Source: Bipolaris cookei
Lineage: Eukaryota > Ascomycota > Dothideomycetes > Pleosporales > Pleosporaceae
Assembly: GCA_002286855.1 (NCBI GenBank)
Contig: NRSV01000185.1
Location: 1-13,607 of the forward strand
Direction: 5' to 3'
Length of the DNA stretch: 13,607 nucleotides
Positions 1 through 8,120 of the stretch are shown here, piece by piece. Within the stretch, counting starts at the first letter, position 1. Each line of letters starts with the position of its first letter. A program made the translations under genes and the position numbers. Below the pieces are notes generated by a model. It did no database searches, was not told the DNA's origin, and worked only from the letters and a program-made list of their open reading frames with translations.

Positions 1-243
1 TATCACGGTGGTGCTGTCTTCTGATTACTTCGTAAGCTCTGCGAAGCTTGAGCTCGAGAGGTTGTTCGTGAGCGCGATGAGATAGACAAGAAGCTCCAAA
101 TAGAACGAGATAAGCAGCAGCGTAAGGAGCGCAAAGTACAGCGTCAAGTTGAGCTTAAGCAGAAGCGTGCATCGATTAAGACTTAAAGAGATGCGCGATG
201 CTGAGCGAGCTGAAAAAGCAGCTGAACGCGCGCGTTACCGTGC
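1..243 (+). pseudogene. 3' remnant of a pogo/Fot-like transposase (C-terminal tail)
   Basis: The first frame opens directly on a 13-codon block (1-39) matching the YHGGA-x-FWSPRKV signature found in three other transposase copies of this window (1747-1785, 5801-5839 on the minus strand, 7227-7265). The Trp codon of the signature is TGA (22-24), and a second TGA (49-51) stands where the other copies have Arg. A charged, Lys/Arg/Glu/Gln-rich helical tail follows to about 180. It then continues in another frame (about 185-240, with an Arg/Ala/Glu-rich stretch), so there is at least one frameshift. No catalytic domain is present: it either lies left of the window or is lost. The similarity stops near 243, where a short tandem repeat begins. 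This is a dead fragment. Assignment to the lineage is firm; its exact right limit is approximate. Confidence 0.75.
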
Positions 244-277
244 CGGACGGTCATGTGCCTCGGACGGCCACATGCCC
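244..277. repeat. Two tandem 17-bp units
   Basis: Units 244-260 and 261-277 both begin CGGACGG and match at 13 of 17 positions; all four differences are transitions. They lie between the transposase scrap on the left and the start of the next transposase. From 278 to 333 the sequence is C/A-rich with few G and shows no gene. Confidence 0.6.
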
Positions 278-333
278 GATCTGCCCCACCAACCACCAAC
301 ATCACCCACCCAATCACGCCACAATCACCCCAA

Positions 334-2079
334 ATGGAGCCTATCGACGCTGCGCTTGAAGCTATAGCTACTTTAGAACCTAGAGAAGAACTTGTATATG
401 CCTAAATTGCTTGAAAATTTGGTGTTGAGCCATCAACTCTGAGGCGGCGCCACCAAGGTTTGACCACCTTGCGCGAGGCCTACCACCAAAATCAACGTGT
501 GCTGCACCCACAACAGGAGCTTGAACTTATTAAATATATAGATCAGCTTACTGTACGTGGTACTCCACCTGATCGAAATCTTGTTCGGAGATTTGCATCT
601 GAGATTGCGCAGAAAGAGATTGGTTACCACTGGGTTGATCGCTTTGTTCAACGCTATCCAGATCTTCTCCAGGCAAAACAGGCTACGCCAATGGATCGCA
701 ATCGCCACCGAGCTGATTCAGAACAGAAATATCGTCTATGTTTCGAGCTTCTACGCCAAAAAATCGCCCAATATAAGATTGAGCCGCGCTATATATACAA
801 TATGGATGAGAAGGGCTTTATGATTGGAGTCCAATCGCGCTCAACAAGGATCTTTTCTAAAGCTTCTCTTCAATCTAGATCAAGAAAGACTATGATCCAA
901 GATGGCAATCGAGAGTGGATTACGCCGATAGCTTGTATCTGTGCTGATGGATCTCATCTAGATCCAAGCATCATCTATTCAAGCCAATCTGGATCCATCC
1001 AAAACTCGTGGTTGCAAGGCTTTGATCCAGAGATCCACTCCGCCCGAATCGCCACATCGACTACTGGCTGGTCAAACGATAGTATCGGGCTCCAATGGCT
1101 CAAACAGATGTTTGATCCTGCTACCAAGCATAAAGCTCGATCTTCTTACCGATTACTATTCATGGATTGGCATCACTCTCGTCTCACGATGGAGTTTATT
1201 GACTATTGTGATCAGAACAAGATCTTGATCGCAATATACCCACTTCATGCGACTCATAAGCTGCAGCCGCTCGACGTTGGGCTGTTCAAGCCGCTCTCTA
1301 CTGCCTATTCGAACGAGCTATCGAGCTTCATGGATAGGTGCCAAGGGCTGCTGCCTATCACCAAGTCCCATTTCTTCCCACTGTTCTGGAACGCCTGGCA
1401 GGCATCATTCAAGGAATTGACGATCCTCCGAGCCTTTGAAGCTACCGGTATATCGCCGTTCAATCCAGAAGTAATACTCCAGAAGTTTAAGCCAGCAGCT
1501 CACCAGAGCGATAGCGATTCGTCCGCGCTCAGTGCTTCAGATTGAAGAAAGATCCGAGAGCTTGTTGATCGCGCGGTTAGTCAAAAAGAGAACAGGAAGA
1601 TCTCACAGCTTAACCGGACGATTATGAAGCTTACTACCCACTCAACGCTTGTTCAGCAAGAAAACAAGAAGCTGCGAGAAGCTCTAGTTGGTGAGCGCCA
1701 GCGGAAGCAGCGATCACAGCCTGGTACGCTTGAGCTGCCCGAAGATTATCATGGTGGAGCTAGTTTCTGGTCGCCGCGGAAGGTGCAAGAAGCTCGCAGC
1801 CTCTACGAGCAGAAACACTGTGATCGTGAGATACTGCAGCATCAAAAAGCTATTGAGATCCAAAGCTAGGGAGGAGGCGAAGCTGCTTGAAGCTCAAGAG
1901 CTTGATACACGGCGTCGCGCGCGAGCAGAGGCGAGGCTACTGCGGGCGAAGCAGAAAGCTGATGAAGCTACTGAGCGAGCTGCTCGCCAAGCTGCCCGTA
2001 GAGCTGCAAAACGACTAGAACAAACTCTTAAAACTTCCCAGAAGGGTAAGAAAAGAAGCTCCAAAACTCATACAAAGCC
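334..2079 (+). pseudogene. Near full-length pogo/Fot-like transposase, inactivated
   Basis: Encodes a DDE transposase of the Tc1/mariner superfamily, pogo/Fot branch, which would cut and paste its own element at TA sites. Reading from ATG 334: an N-terminal helix-turn-helix (residues about 10-45, ending in STLRRRHQG), a CENP-B-like second DNA-binding region (LIKYIDQL to FVQRYPD), then the DDE core. The first Asp is in NMDEKGF (codon 805), the second in FMDWHHS (1165) and the third in LQPLDVGLFKPL (1273), with 35 residues between the last two. The C terminus holds SPFNPEV, the YHGGASFWSPRKV block (1747-1785) and a charged coiled-coil tail. Defects: in-frame stops at 403 (TAA), 412 (TGA) and 1543 (TGA in place of Trp; the copy at 6133-7727 has SDWRK here), plus a frameshift between about 1840 and 1869, after which the tail continues in another frame. 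The second Asp is followed by Trp where the copy at 6646 has Gly. The end abuts the TA of the next element, so the original 3' end is displaced or lost. Confidence 0.88.
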
Positions 2080-2081
2080 TA

Positions 2082-2147
2082 ACGTGGTTCACAAGTGAGT
2101 CGCTAACCCAAGCGAGTCGCTAACGCCTCACCAGCGCGTCGACTTCA
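2082..2147 (+). repeat. Left terminal inverted repeat with a 17-bp internal duplication
   Basis: The outer 20 bp match the right end with 4 substitutions. A 17-bp unit is tandemly doubled at 2094-2110 and 2111-2127 (both contain GAGTCGCTAAC). Removing one unit brings the left and right ends into gap-free register over about 48 bp. Confidence 0.75.
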
Positions 2148-2162
2148 ACACTATAACGCGTG

Positions 2163-3094
2163 ATGTCTCAACAACGCAATACTCAACCTACCTATACTAA
2201 ATCAGATCTTCAACTTGCTCTTCTTGATGTTCTATCGCAACGTGTTCAGAGTGTAAACCGTGCTGCTACTATCTACAACGTCCCACAAAAAACTCTATCT
2301 GATCGACGCGCTGGGAAACGCCCCCGACGCGACTGCGTACCGAAGTCGAAGCGCCTTGATAAGCTAGAAGAGGAGTCTATACTTAAACGTATCCTTGAGG
2401 AGTCTGCGCGAGGATTTGCGCCTACAAAGCCTGACGTTCGAGCAATGGCTGATAAACTATTACATGAGCGTGGGAGCAACCCTGTTGGCAAGAACTGGAT
2501 TGACAACTTTGTTAAGAGGACTCCTGAGCTCCGCACACGCTGGAGCCGTCCCTATGATCACCAGCGAGCCACCTGCGAGGACCCAGCGGCTATCCAGCGC
2601 TGATTCGACTTAGTCGAGGCGACAAAGCAGAAGTGGGGTATTGTGGACGACGATATCTACAACTTTGATGAAACTGGCTTTATGATGGGCAAGATTTTAT
2701 CACAGTTAGTTATCACAGGCTCAGAAGGATATGGCAAAAAGAAGCGGATCCAGCCAGGCAACCGTGAGTGGGTTACTGTGATCCAAGGCGTGGGCGCGTC
2801 GGGTCGCCGGCTACTCTTCAAGAGGCTCTAGACGAATCAAATAAGCGTAAGAGCCGCAAGCATCGATACGTACAGACAGAGGAGACTCTTACTGTAGGCG
2901 AGATGCAAGAAGTATTAGCTGAACGGGCGGGTATTAGTCGTGGTGGTGTTGAAAGTGCATCGAAGAGGGTGCGAGAAGAGAGGCGGTGCGGGCGTTGCAA
3001 GCAGACTGGACATAACGCTCGTACCTGCGCAGTTGAGATAGATATTGCAAGTGATAGCGGCGATTCTGGTAATCAATTTGGTATATCGCGATAG
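2163..3094 (+). pseudogene. Internally deleted pogo-lineage transposase with C-terminal zinc knuckle
   Basis: From ATG 2163 the N terminus has a psq-type helix-turn-helix (LQLALLDVLSQ to NVPQKTLSDRRAGK), then a CENP-B-type domain (EEESILKRILEE to NWIDNFVKRTPELRTRWSRP). A TGA at 2601 replaces an expected Trp (QR-W-FDLV). The same frame then continues into the start of the DDE core, IYNFDETGFMMG, and GNREWVTVIQGVGASG, reaching a stop at 2829. The middle of the DDE domain, with the second and third Asp, is absent: near 2810-2825 the sequence jumps to the C-terminal region in another frame. That region has TLTVGEMQEVLAERAG and a CCHC knuckle, C-x2-C-x4-H-x4-C, at 2987-3028, with a stop at 3092. 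It differs from the lineage at 334-2079, which has no knuckle and ends in a charged coil. No catalysis is possible. Confidence 0.82.
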
Positions 3095-3129
3095 TTTATT
3101 GGCTGTGGTGAATGTGCGTAATATTGTCT

Positions 3130-3178
3130 CGACTTCGACGCGCCGGTGCAAAGTGGCGCGCTCGCTTGTGAACTACAT
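3130..3178 (-). repeat. Right terminal inverted repeat
   Basis: The reverse complement starts ATGTAGTTCACAAGCGAG and runs inward to CCGGCGCGTCGA, mirroring the left end of the same element. TA follows at 3179-3180. Confidence 0.8.
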
Positions 3179-3479
3179 TATAGAGCTATCATATGTCGTT
3201 GTACAGCTTCAAATTTGAGATCGCAATCGTGTTAATAGGTAAGCGCCCAGTAAATCCAGGCGTCAGGTGCACAAGCACGGTAGTTCGTCTGAGGGAACTT
3301 CCGAGGCAATCCTATGCAGCTTCACTTGCCAGGGAGCGAATGTCATACCTCTAAGCCGAATAAGGTCTTTTCAATCTAGTATCCGGGCTCCTATGCTAAT
3401 ATTTTCAAGTTGCGGAGCTATTGCATTATACATCAGGCGGAGTATGGAACTTGGGTGTTGCGCAAGCAAAGTACCAAAA

Positions 3480-3494
3480 GCGGGGAGTTAAGCA
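3480..3494 (+). promoter_or_regulatory. 15-nt motif shared with the regulator's upstream region
   Basis: GCGGGGAGTTAAGCA occurs here and again, identically, at 7918-7932, upstream of the Zn2Cys6 gene, in the same orientation. Its core GGGGAGTTAA recurs at 3545-3554. The neighbouring bases differ, so it is a point match rather than part of a longer repeat. A shared transcription-factor site is a possible reading; no factor is known to me. Confidence 0.45.
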
Positions 3495-3553
3495 GATCCA
3501 TTCGATCAGGTGACTCAACGATCCAGTGGTCCCGAGGGATGCCTGGGGAGTTA

Positions 3554-3568
3554 ATTTCCACAGGAAAT
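3554..3568. promoter_or_regulatory. Perfect inverted repeat ATTTCC-ACA-GGAAAT
   Basis: Six-base arms around a 3-nt spacer, starting at the last base of the second GGGGAGTTAA (3545-3554) and about 205 nt upstream of the dioxygenase start. Candidate binding site of a dimeric factor; chance cannot be excluded. Confidence 0.3.
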
Positions 3569-3771
3569 CCGTATCACCCTGAGATACCGCGCCTTGAAAA
3601 GCGTATCCCAGTGAATGGCTTTACACACGGAAATTCCAGAACAGTTGTTACAGAAAGTTTTCGCTAATGTAACTGGGTGTCTGGGTAAATCTGCTTTCCT
3701 AGGATATAATATGACGCTTTTTCAGAGTTAAATTCCATACATCCAACTACATAGCACTTTCGATATCCCCA

Positions 3772-4906
3772 ATGAGCTCAACCAAGACAATGACAGCCGA
3801 GCGAGAACACGCCGAAGAGCTGGTCGACTGCGATACAGCAACCAAGCAGTTAATCAAAAAAGTTGAGGGTTTGCATACGAAGCCTCTATGGACACAGATG
3901 ACTCGCCTGAACCCTCCTCTGCCGAATCCCAAGTGTATACCGCACGTATGGGAGTATGAGAAGATCCGTCCAAGTCTTCTTCAAGCCGGAGAGCTCATTA
4001 CCGAGAAACATGCCGAACGCAGAGTGCTGATGCTTGTGAATCCATCGAGAGGTATTGCTTGGGTTACTCTGTTCATTAAGCGCGTGTGCCACTAATCACT
4101 CATAGATGCCCCTTACACTACTGATACGATTTATGGGGGTCTTCAACTAGTTATGCCAAACGAAACGGCGCCAGCGCATCGGCATACTGCTTTCGCCTGC
4201 CGTTTTATTATCGAAGGAGACGGTGGATTTACAGCAGTGCACGGCCAAAGGATTCAGATGCGGCGCGGCGATGTCATCCTGACTCCTACCTGGAACTGGC
4301 ATGACCATGGTAAAGATGGCTCTGGACCAATGATTTGGCTAGATGGTCTAGATCTTCCTAACTTTGTCCATTATCCCGTTCATTTCGTGGAACACTATGC
4401 CGACTCACGGTATCCAGCAAAAAATGTCGACTCCAATGCCTCTCCTATAGTCTTCCCATGGCAATCCATGAAAGCCCTGTTAGACGCCAGTAGCGAAGAT
4501 CATCACATGGAGAAATATCTGAAGGCTGACGGGTCCGAAAGTATGTTTCAAGCATTTCATAATTCATGAAATTTAGAGTATAACACTGATCTACTACATA
4601 GTTAGCCGCACTTTAGGCGCAGCTGCTATCCGTGTGTTGGCTGGAAAGTCAACCAAAGCCATTCGAGAGACCGCTTCAGCCATGGTGCATGTCATCGAGG
4701 GCACAGGAAAGTCTTTGATAGCAGGGAAAGAATATGGTTGGAAGCAAGGTGATACATTCTGCATTCCAGCATGGCACGAATATCAGCATTATGCAAGCAA
4801 CAAAGGCACTGTATATCTGTACATATGCCATGATCAGCCGATGCTCAAGTCTTTAGGCTTCTACAGGACAAACGATCAGGATATCGAGGCCTTGGCATTT
4901 AGTTGA
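3772..4906 (+). CDS. Gentisate 1,2-dioxygenase (cupin), three exons
   Basis: Cleaves the ring of gentisate (2,5-dihydroxybenzoate) with O2 to maleylpyruvate, using non-haem Fe(II); presumably cytosolic. Exons 3772-4051, 4106-4540 and 4602-4906 total 1,020 nt, i.e. 339 residues, the usual length of the family. Introns 4052-4105 (GTATTG...TAG, branch CTAAT) and 4541-4601 (GTATGT...TAG, branch CTGAT) are both phase 1 and join cleanly. Family marks in order: PKCIPHVWEYEKIRPSLLQAGELI (residues about 46-69), AERRVLMLVNP, then cupin 1 with APAHRHTAFACRFIIEG. His118, His120 and His159 (in TWNWHDHG) are the expected iron ligands, followed by WLDGLDLP. The degenerate second cupin has HVIEGTGKS and FCIPAWHEYQH. 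Start: ATG 3772 is the first Met and gives a normal N terminus. No stop or frameshift is seen, so the gene appears intact despite transposons on both sides. Gentisate versus a related hydroxy-aromatic substrate (salicylate or 1-hydroxy-2-naphthoate dioxygenase) cannot be settled by eye. Confidence 0.88.
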
Positions 4907-5225
4907 TTGGAAACCTAGATATTAAAATCACAGGAGAATTTCCCTTGAGATCCATCCATGAGAAGGAACGACTTTTGTCAAAGAAGAAGCTCGCACCACA
5001 ACTCCTTACTATTACATCATCTAAACAAACACTAAATTGCTCTTGCCACACATTATAGCAAAATTTAGGGTCTGCAGCCTCTGATTCTATTCATAGCGAA
5101 AACTAGAACAAGTCCTCTATGCAAATTTTACGCTATTCTTCAGAATTTCGATCTTACTGATCACAACCTCCCCAGGCGTCTGCTAGAGGCCTAGCCGCAA
5201 ATAGACAAAAGCTGAAGCATCACAG
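4907..5225. other. Intergenic: dioxygenase 3' flank, no gene seen
   Basis: AT-rich sequence without a coding region or recognisable RNA gene. ATTAAAATC at 4921-4929, just past the stop codon, could serve in 3'-end formation. Similarity to the transposon copies begins close to 5226. Confidence 0.5.
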
Positions 5226-6112
5226 TAACACCGAGTTTGACCGTGTAACCCACGGGACGGCGTAACGCCCGATCCGAACACCAAAACAGCCCTCTAACTT
5301 GAGGCTGTAGAGCCTCACATAATAGCTATCGTCGTGATATTTTTGAGTTGTGAGATCCAGAGGGCTTAATTTATACATAGCCATAGGAATCGTGTTGGAG
5401 TTTTGATCGCGCGCCCTTTGCGCGAGGTAGAGGCTGGTTGAGTTACAATAACACCTTGAGGCTCTCCACCACCCGCAGACCTCGCGATAGCTCTCTTTCT
5501 AGGAGTAGCTTTTATAGGAGTCTTAAAGCTGCGCTGCTTACTCTTTTGGGATATTCTAAGAGCTTGTTGGAGTCGTTTTGTAGCCTTGCGAGCTGCCTGT
5601 CATGCGGCCTGTTCAGTAGCCTTCTCTGCCTTCTCCTTCTCTCTCACTATCTTAGCTGCAGCCCTCTCCTGACGCCTTATCTCCTTCTTCCTTGCCCTTG
5701 CCTGCCTTGCCTCCTCACGAAGCCTGCTTGCCTCAGCTTTCCAGTGTTGTACCTGCTCCTCCTCGCACTTCTGGAGCTGCTGGCGATCACGTGCTTCCTT
5801 CACCTTCCTTGGAGACCAGAATATAGCTCCACCTTGATACTCCTTAGGCTCCTGTAGGAGAAGAGAGTTGCCTAGCTTCCTCCGCGTCCTCTCATTGATC
5901 AGAGCCTTGCGTAGGCCCTTAACCTCATACTCAAGGAGAATCTTTTGAGTTGAGATTTGGTGGAAGGCCTGGCTCAGCTTTTGAGCTCGCCTATCACTTC
6001 GATCCTTGACCACCTGGCGTAACAGGCCTTCAGCCTTTCTCCAGTTTGAGGCACTTAAGGCTGAAGACTAACTATCGCTTGACGAGCCTGAGTTAGTATT
6101 AAACCTTTTCAA
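5226..6112 (-). mobile_element. 3' part of a pogo/Fot-like element, minus strand
   Basis: Reading on the minus strand from 6112 to about 5226, this matches the 3' half of the element at 6133-7780. It covers the C-terminal coding region and also the non-coding 3' end: 58 of 74 bases agree in a hand alignment of the minus strand over about 5265-5338 with 7685-7758. The outer end is a candidate terminal repeat, ACACCGAGTTTGACC, starting at 5228 next to TA at 5226-5227. The other copy ends in CCTCGG followed by TA near 7770-7777. The 5' part of the element is missing: it stops exactly at the TA of a foreign terminal repeat (6113-6114). Confidence 0.7.
5366..6112 (-). pseudogene. C-terminal transposase fragment, minus strand
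   Basis: The frame enters at ILKRFN, equivalent to the end of SPFNPEVI in the other copies, so the DNA-binding and DDE domains are absent. It then gives SASNWRK, a helical stretch, YQGGAIFWSPRKV (5801-5839), and a Lys/Arg/Glu/Gln-rich coil ending RKGRAIKTP, with a TAA at 5366-5368. Two in-frame stops break it: TAG in the Ser-rich stretch near 6067 and TGA near 5599, where an Arg codon is likely (CGA to TGA). It still has Trp at NWRK, where the copy at 334-2079 has TGA. Confidence 0.78.
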
Positions 6113-6134
6113 TAACGTGGTTCACAAGCGAGCG
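6113..6134 (+). repeat. Solitary terminal inverted repeat of the 2080-3180 element family
   Basis: TA followed by ACGTGGTTCACAAGCGAGCG, a closer match to the consensus than either end at 2082 or 3178. No partner end is found before 8150. On its left the minus-strand transposase codon ATA is interrupted at its TA, as an insertion would do. On its right the plus-strand transposase starts at once, at its RYPD codons. It is either a deletion scar of a second copy of that element or a rearrangement junction. Confidence 0.7.
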
Positions 6135-7727
6135 ATATCCCGACGAGATCATCTCAAAATGGATGACGGGCATAGACAATAATCGCCACAAGGCTGATAC
6201 AGGGAGCAAACAAAGCCTTTAATTTGACCTCCTACGCGAGAAGATTGAGCGATATCGCGTCGAGGCGCGTTATATATACAATATGGATGAGAAAGGCTTC
6301 ATGCTTGGAGTCGTAAGTCGCTCAAAGAGGATCTTCAGCAAGGCCTCATACGAGAATGGAAAGTGGAGGAGTACCATACAGGGTGGCTCTCGAGAGTGGA
6401 TAACGTTGCTGGCCTGTATACGCGCTAATGGATCTTACCTTGAGCTTGCCCTCGTCTATCGATCAAAGTCAGGGTCGATACAGGACTCCTGGTGACAGGC
6501 TCTCGATCCTGGAACTCATCAGGTTTGAATCTCCTCATTACCCTCTGGCTGGAAGAACAACAAAATCAGCCTTGCGTGGCTCAAATAGGTATTTGATCGC
6601 AATACAAAGGCAAAAGCTCGATCTTCCTATCGATTGCTTATCATGGATGGCCATGGATCTCACCTTACAATGGATTTCATCGAGTACTGTTATCGAACAG
6701 GATTCTCCTCGCTGTATATCCTCCCCACTCAACCCACACGCTGCAGCCGCTTGACATCGTCATGTTCAAGCCTCTCGTTACAGCGTACTCGAATGCGGTC
6801 GCAGCCTTCATAAAGAGGAGCCAGTGCCTCACTTTAATGAGCAAGAGGAATTTCTTTCCACTCTTCTACCGAGCCTGGCAGACCACCTTCAAGGGAACGA
6901 CGATCCTCAATGCCTTTGAGGCTACAGGCCTTTCACCCTTCAACCCCGAGGTTATATCGAATATATTCAATACTATCCTAAGCTCTAGCGATAACGAGCC
7001 CTTAACCCTCAGCACCTCTGATTGGAGGAAGGTTAAGCAGCTAGTTGATTGCGCAGTAAACAATAGGGACCAAAAGAAGATTGCGAAGCTCAATCAGACT
7101 ATTCATCATCTTCCTGTTAGAGCAACGCTCACTGAGCATAAAAATAAGGGCCTACTAGAGGCTTTAATCAGTGAGAGGATGCGCAGAAAGCGAAGCAAGC
7201 CTCTCCTACTTGAGGAGCCTGAGGAGTATCATGGTGGAGCTGTATTCTGGTCTCCGAGGAAGGTGAAGGAGGCACGTGATCGACAGCAGCTTAAGGAGCG
7301 CGAGGAGGCAAGGCAGGCTAAGGCTGAGGCAGTTCAAGCGAGGCGTCAGGCAAAGGTTGAGGCTAGGATATTGAGGGAGAAGGAGAAAACTGATCGAGCT
7401 GCTAAACAGGCCTCCAGGGCAGCTGATCGCAGGATTCATCAACGACTCAAACAAGCTTTCAAACCCTCCCAAGAAGGAAAGAAGCGCAGCCTCAAGGCCC
7501 CTGCACAAGCTAGCTCGAAAAAGAAAGCTATAGTGAGGTCTACAGCTGGTGGAGAGGCTCATGGTGCTGTTGCAGGCACACCAGCTATCCAGTCACAACG
7601 CGGCCGAGCAATCAAGACTCAAAGCGATATTTGTAGCGCAATGTACTATTTAACACCTCTATATCCCTCCACTACAAAGGATCGCGATAATAGCTATTGT
7701 GTGGGGCTGTATAGCCTTGAGTTGTAG
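6133..7727 (+). pseudogene. Pogo/Fot-like transposase lacking its N terminus
   Basis: Starts at RYPDEIISKW, in the second DNA-binding domain, followed by GIDNNRHKAD. The DDE core has NMDEKGFM (first Asp at 6286), LIMDGHGSH (second at 6646) and LQPLDIVMFKPL (third at 6753). Stops: TAA 6220, TGA 6493, another TGA near 6526 and a TAG near 6586. The distance between the second and third Asp codons is 107 nt rather than the 108 of the copy at 334, so a 1-nt deletion shifts the frame near 6700. From 6762 the frame is open for 321 codons. It covers SPFNPEVI, SDWRKV, YHGGAVFWSPRKV (7227-7265), a coiled coil and a basic Ser/Lys-rich end, and stops at 7725. The intact Trp residues here identify the TGA stops in the sister copies as mutations. 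Confidence 0.85.
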
Positions 7728-7780
7728 GGCCGTTTTGGTGTTCAAGTGGGTCGTTTCGCCGTCAACCTCGGTACAAGCTC
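6133..7780 (+). mobile_element. 5'-truncated pogo/Fot-like element
   Basis: Begins mid-transposase at RYPD and runs through the DDE core, the C-terminal coil and a 3' non-coding end shared with the minus-strand copy at 5226-6112. Compared with that copy, about 17 nt just inside the end is missing (after CGCCGT, near 7763), and the end itself is CCTCGG followed by TA. The terminal repeat and N-terminal DNA-binding domains on the left are gone. Confidence 0.72.
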
Positions 7781-7917
7781 CGTATGATATTGTCATCATG
7801 GAGGAAGCCCCGCGTTTCATCAGATATGATGACAACTTGGAGTCAGCAATTGAGCGACGGCGTACTTTACCATAACAGTACTGGACCTGCGTGGCCATTT
7901 CCAGCCTATGGTAGTTG

Positions 7918-7932
7918 GCGGGGAGTTAAGCA
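7918..7932 (+). promoter_or_regulatory. 15-nt motif shared with the dioxygenase upstream region
   Basis: GCGGGGAGTTAAGCA, identical to 3480-3494 and in the same orientation relative to its gene, 218 nt before the regulator's start codon. Confidence 0.45.
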
Positions 7933-8120
7933 ATTTCGGTCCGACGGATCAGCGGAAGAGTTCGGACGTGCCGGCACTGTTGCGTGGACGAAATGCGGGG
8001 CATCCATCTCTCATATGGTAAACCAGGGGCTTTTAATCTCTAAATCCGCGGTGTTCTGTTGTAACGCATTAACCGGTTAAGAGTCATTCTTTAGTATTTT
8101 GCGGCTTTGAGCATTTCAGA

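Larger units (their letters stand above)
2080..3180 (+). mobile_element. Non-autonomous, internally deleted pogo-type element with TIRs and TA duplication
   Basis: The element proper is 2082-3178, flanked by TA at 2080-2081 and 3179-3180, as expected for Tc1/mariner/pogo insertion. Its ends are inverted repeats: the left starts ACGTGGTTCACAAG and the right, reverse-complemented, ATGTAGTTCACAAG. Similarity continues inward to CCAGCGCGTCGA (2131-2142) and its inverted partner at 3135-3146. At about 1.1 kb it is much shorter than an autonomous pogo element, because most of the DDE core is missing. It abuts the 3' part of the transposase at 334-2079. Sequence after 3180 (AGAGCTATC) resembles the corresponding part of the minus-strand copy near 5500, which would make this a nested insertion, but that continuation is too short to prove. 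Confidence 0.85.
3181..3771 (+). promoter_or_regulatory. Upstream region of the gentisate dioxygenase gene
   Basis: About 590 nt with no convincing coding region; short open frames at 3267-3491 and 3410-3667 match nothing I recognise and have no start context. It holds GGGGAGTTAA twice (3482-3491, 3545-3554), a 15-bp perfect inverted repeat with 3-nt spacer (3554-3568) and the palindrome GGAAATTCC (3629-3637). A TATA-like ATATAATATG lies near 3704-3713, about 60 nt before the start codon. The first tens of bases may still belong to the transposon on the left. Confidence 0.5.

Noticed and set aside
22..2603. TGA read as Trp (mitochondrial-type code) in the transposases
   Set aside because: Many TGG codons remain in the same frames, frameshifts and TAA/TAG stops also occur, and the host genes use TGA as a stop (4904-4906).
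3267..3667. Two open frames upstream of the dioxygenase
   Set aside because: No recognisable domain, ordinary length for chance frames, and they overlap the likely promoter.
5438..5857. 139-codon plus-strand frame rich in Leu, Ser and Cys, resembling a membrane protein
   Set aside because: It is the antisense of the charged coiled-coil tail of the minus-strand transposase; Lys/Glu/Gln codons read backwards give Leu/Ser/Phe.
7784..8080. 98-codon open frame upstream of the regulator
   Set aside because: No family resemblance, and it lies over the shared promoter motif; likely chance.
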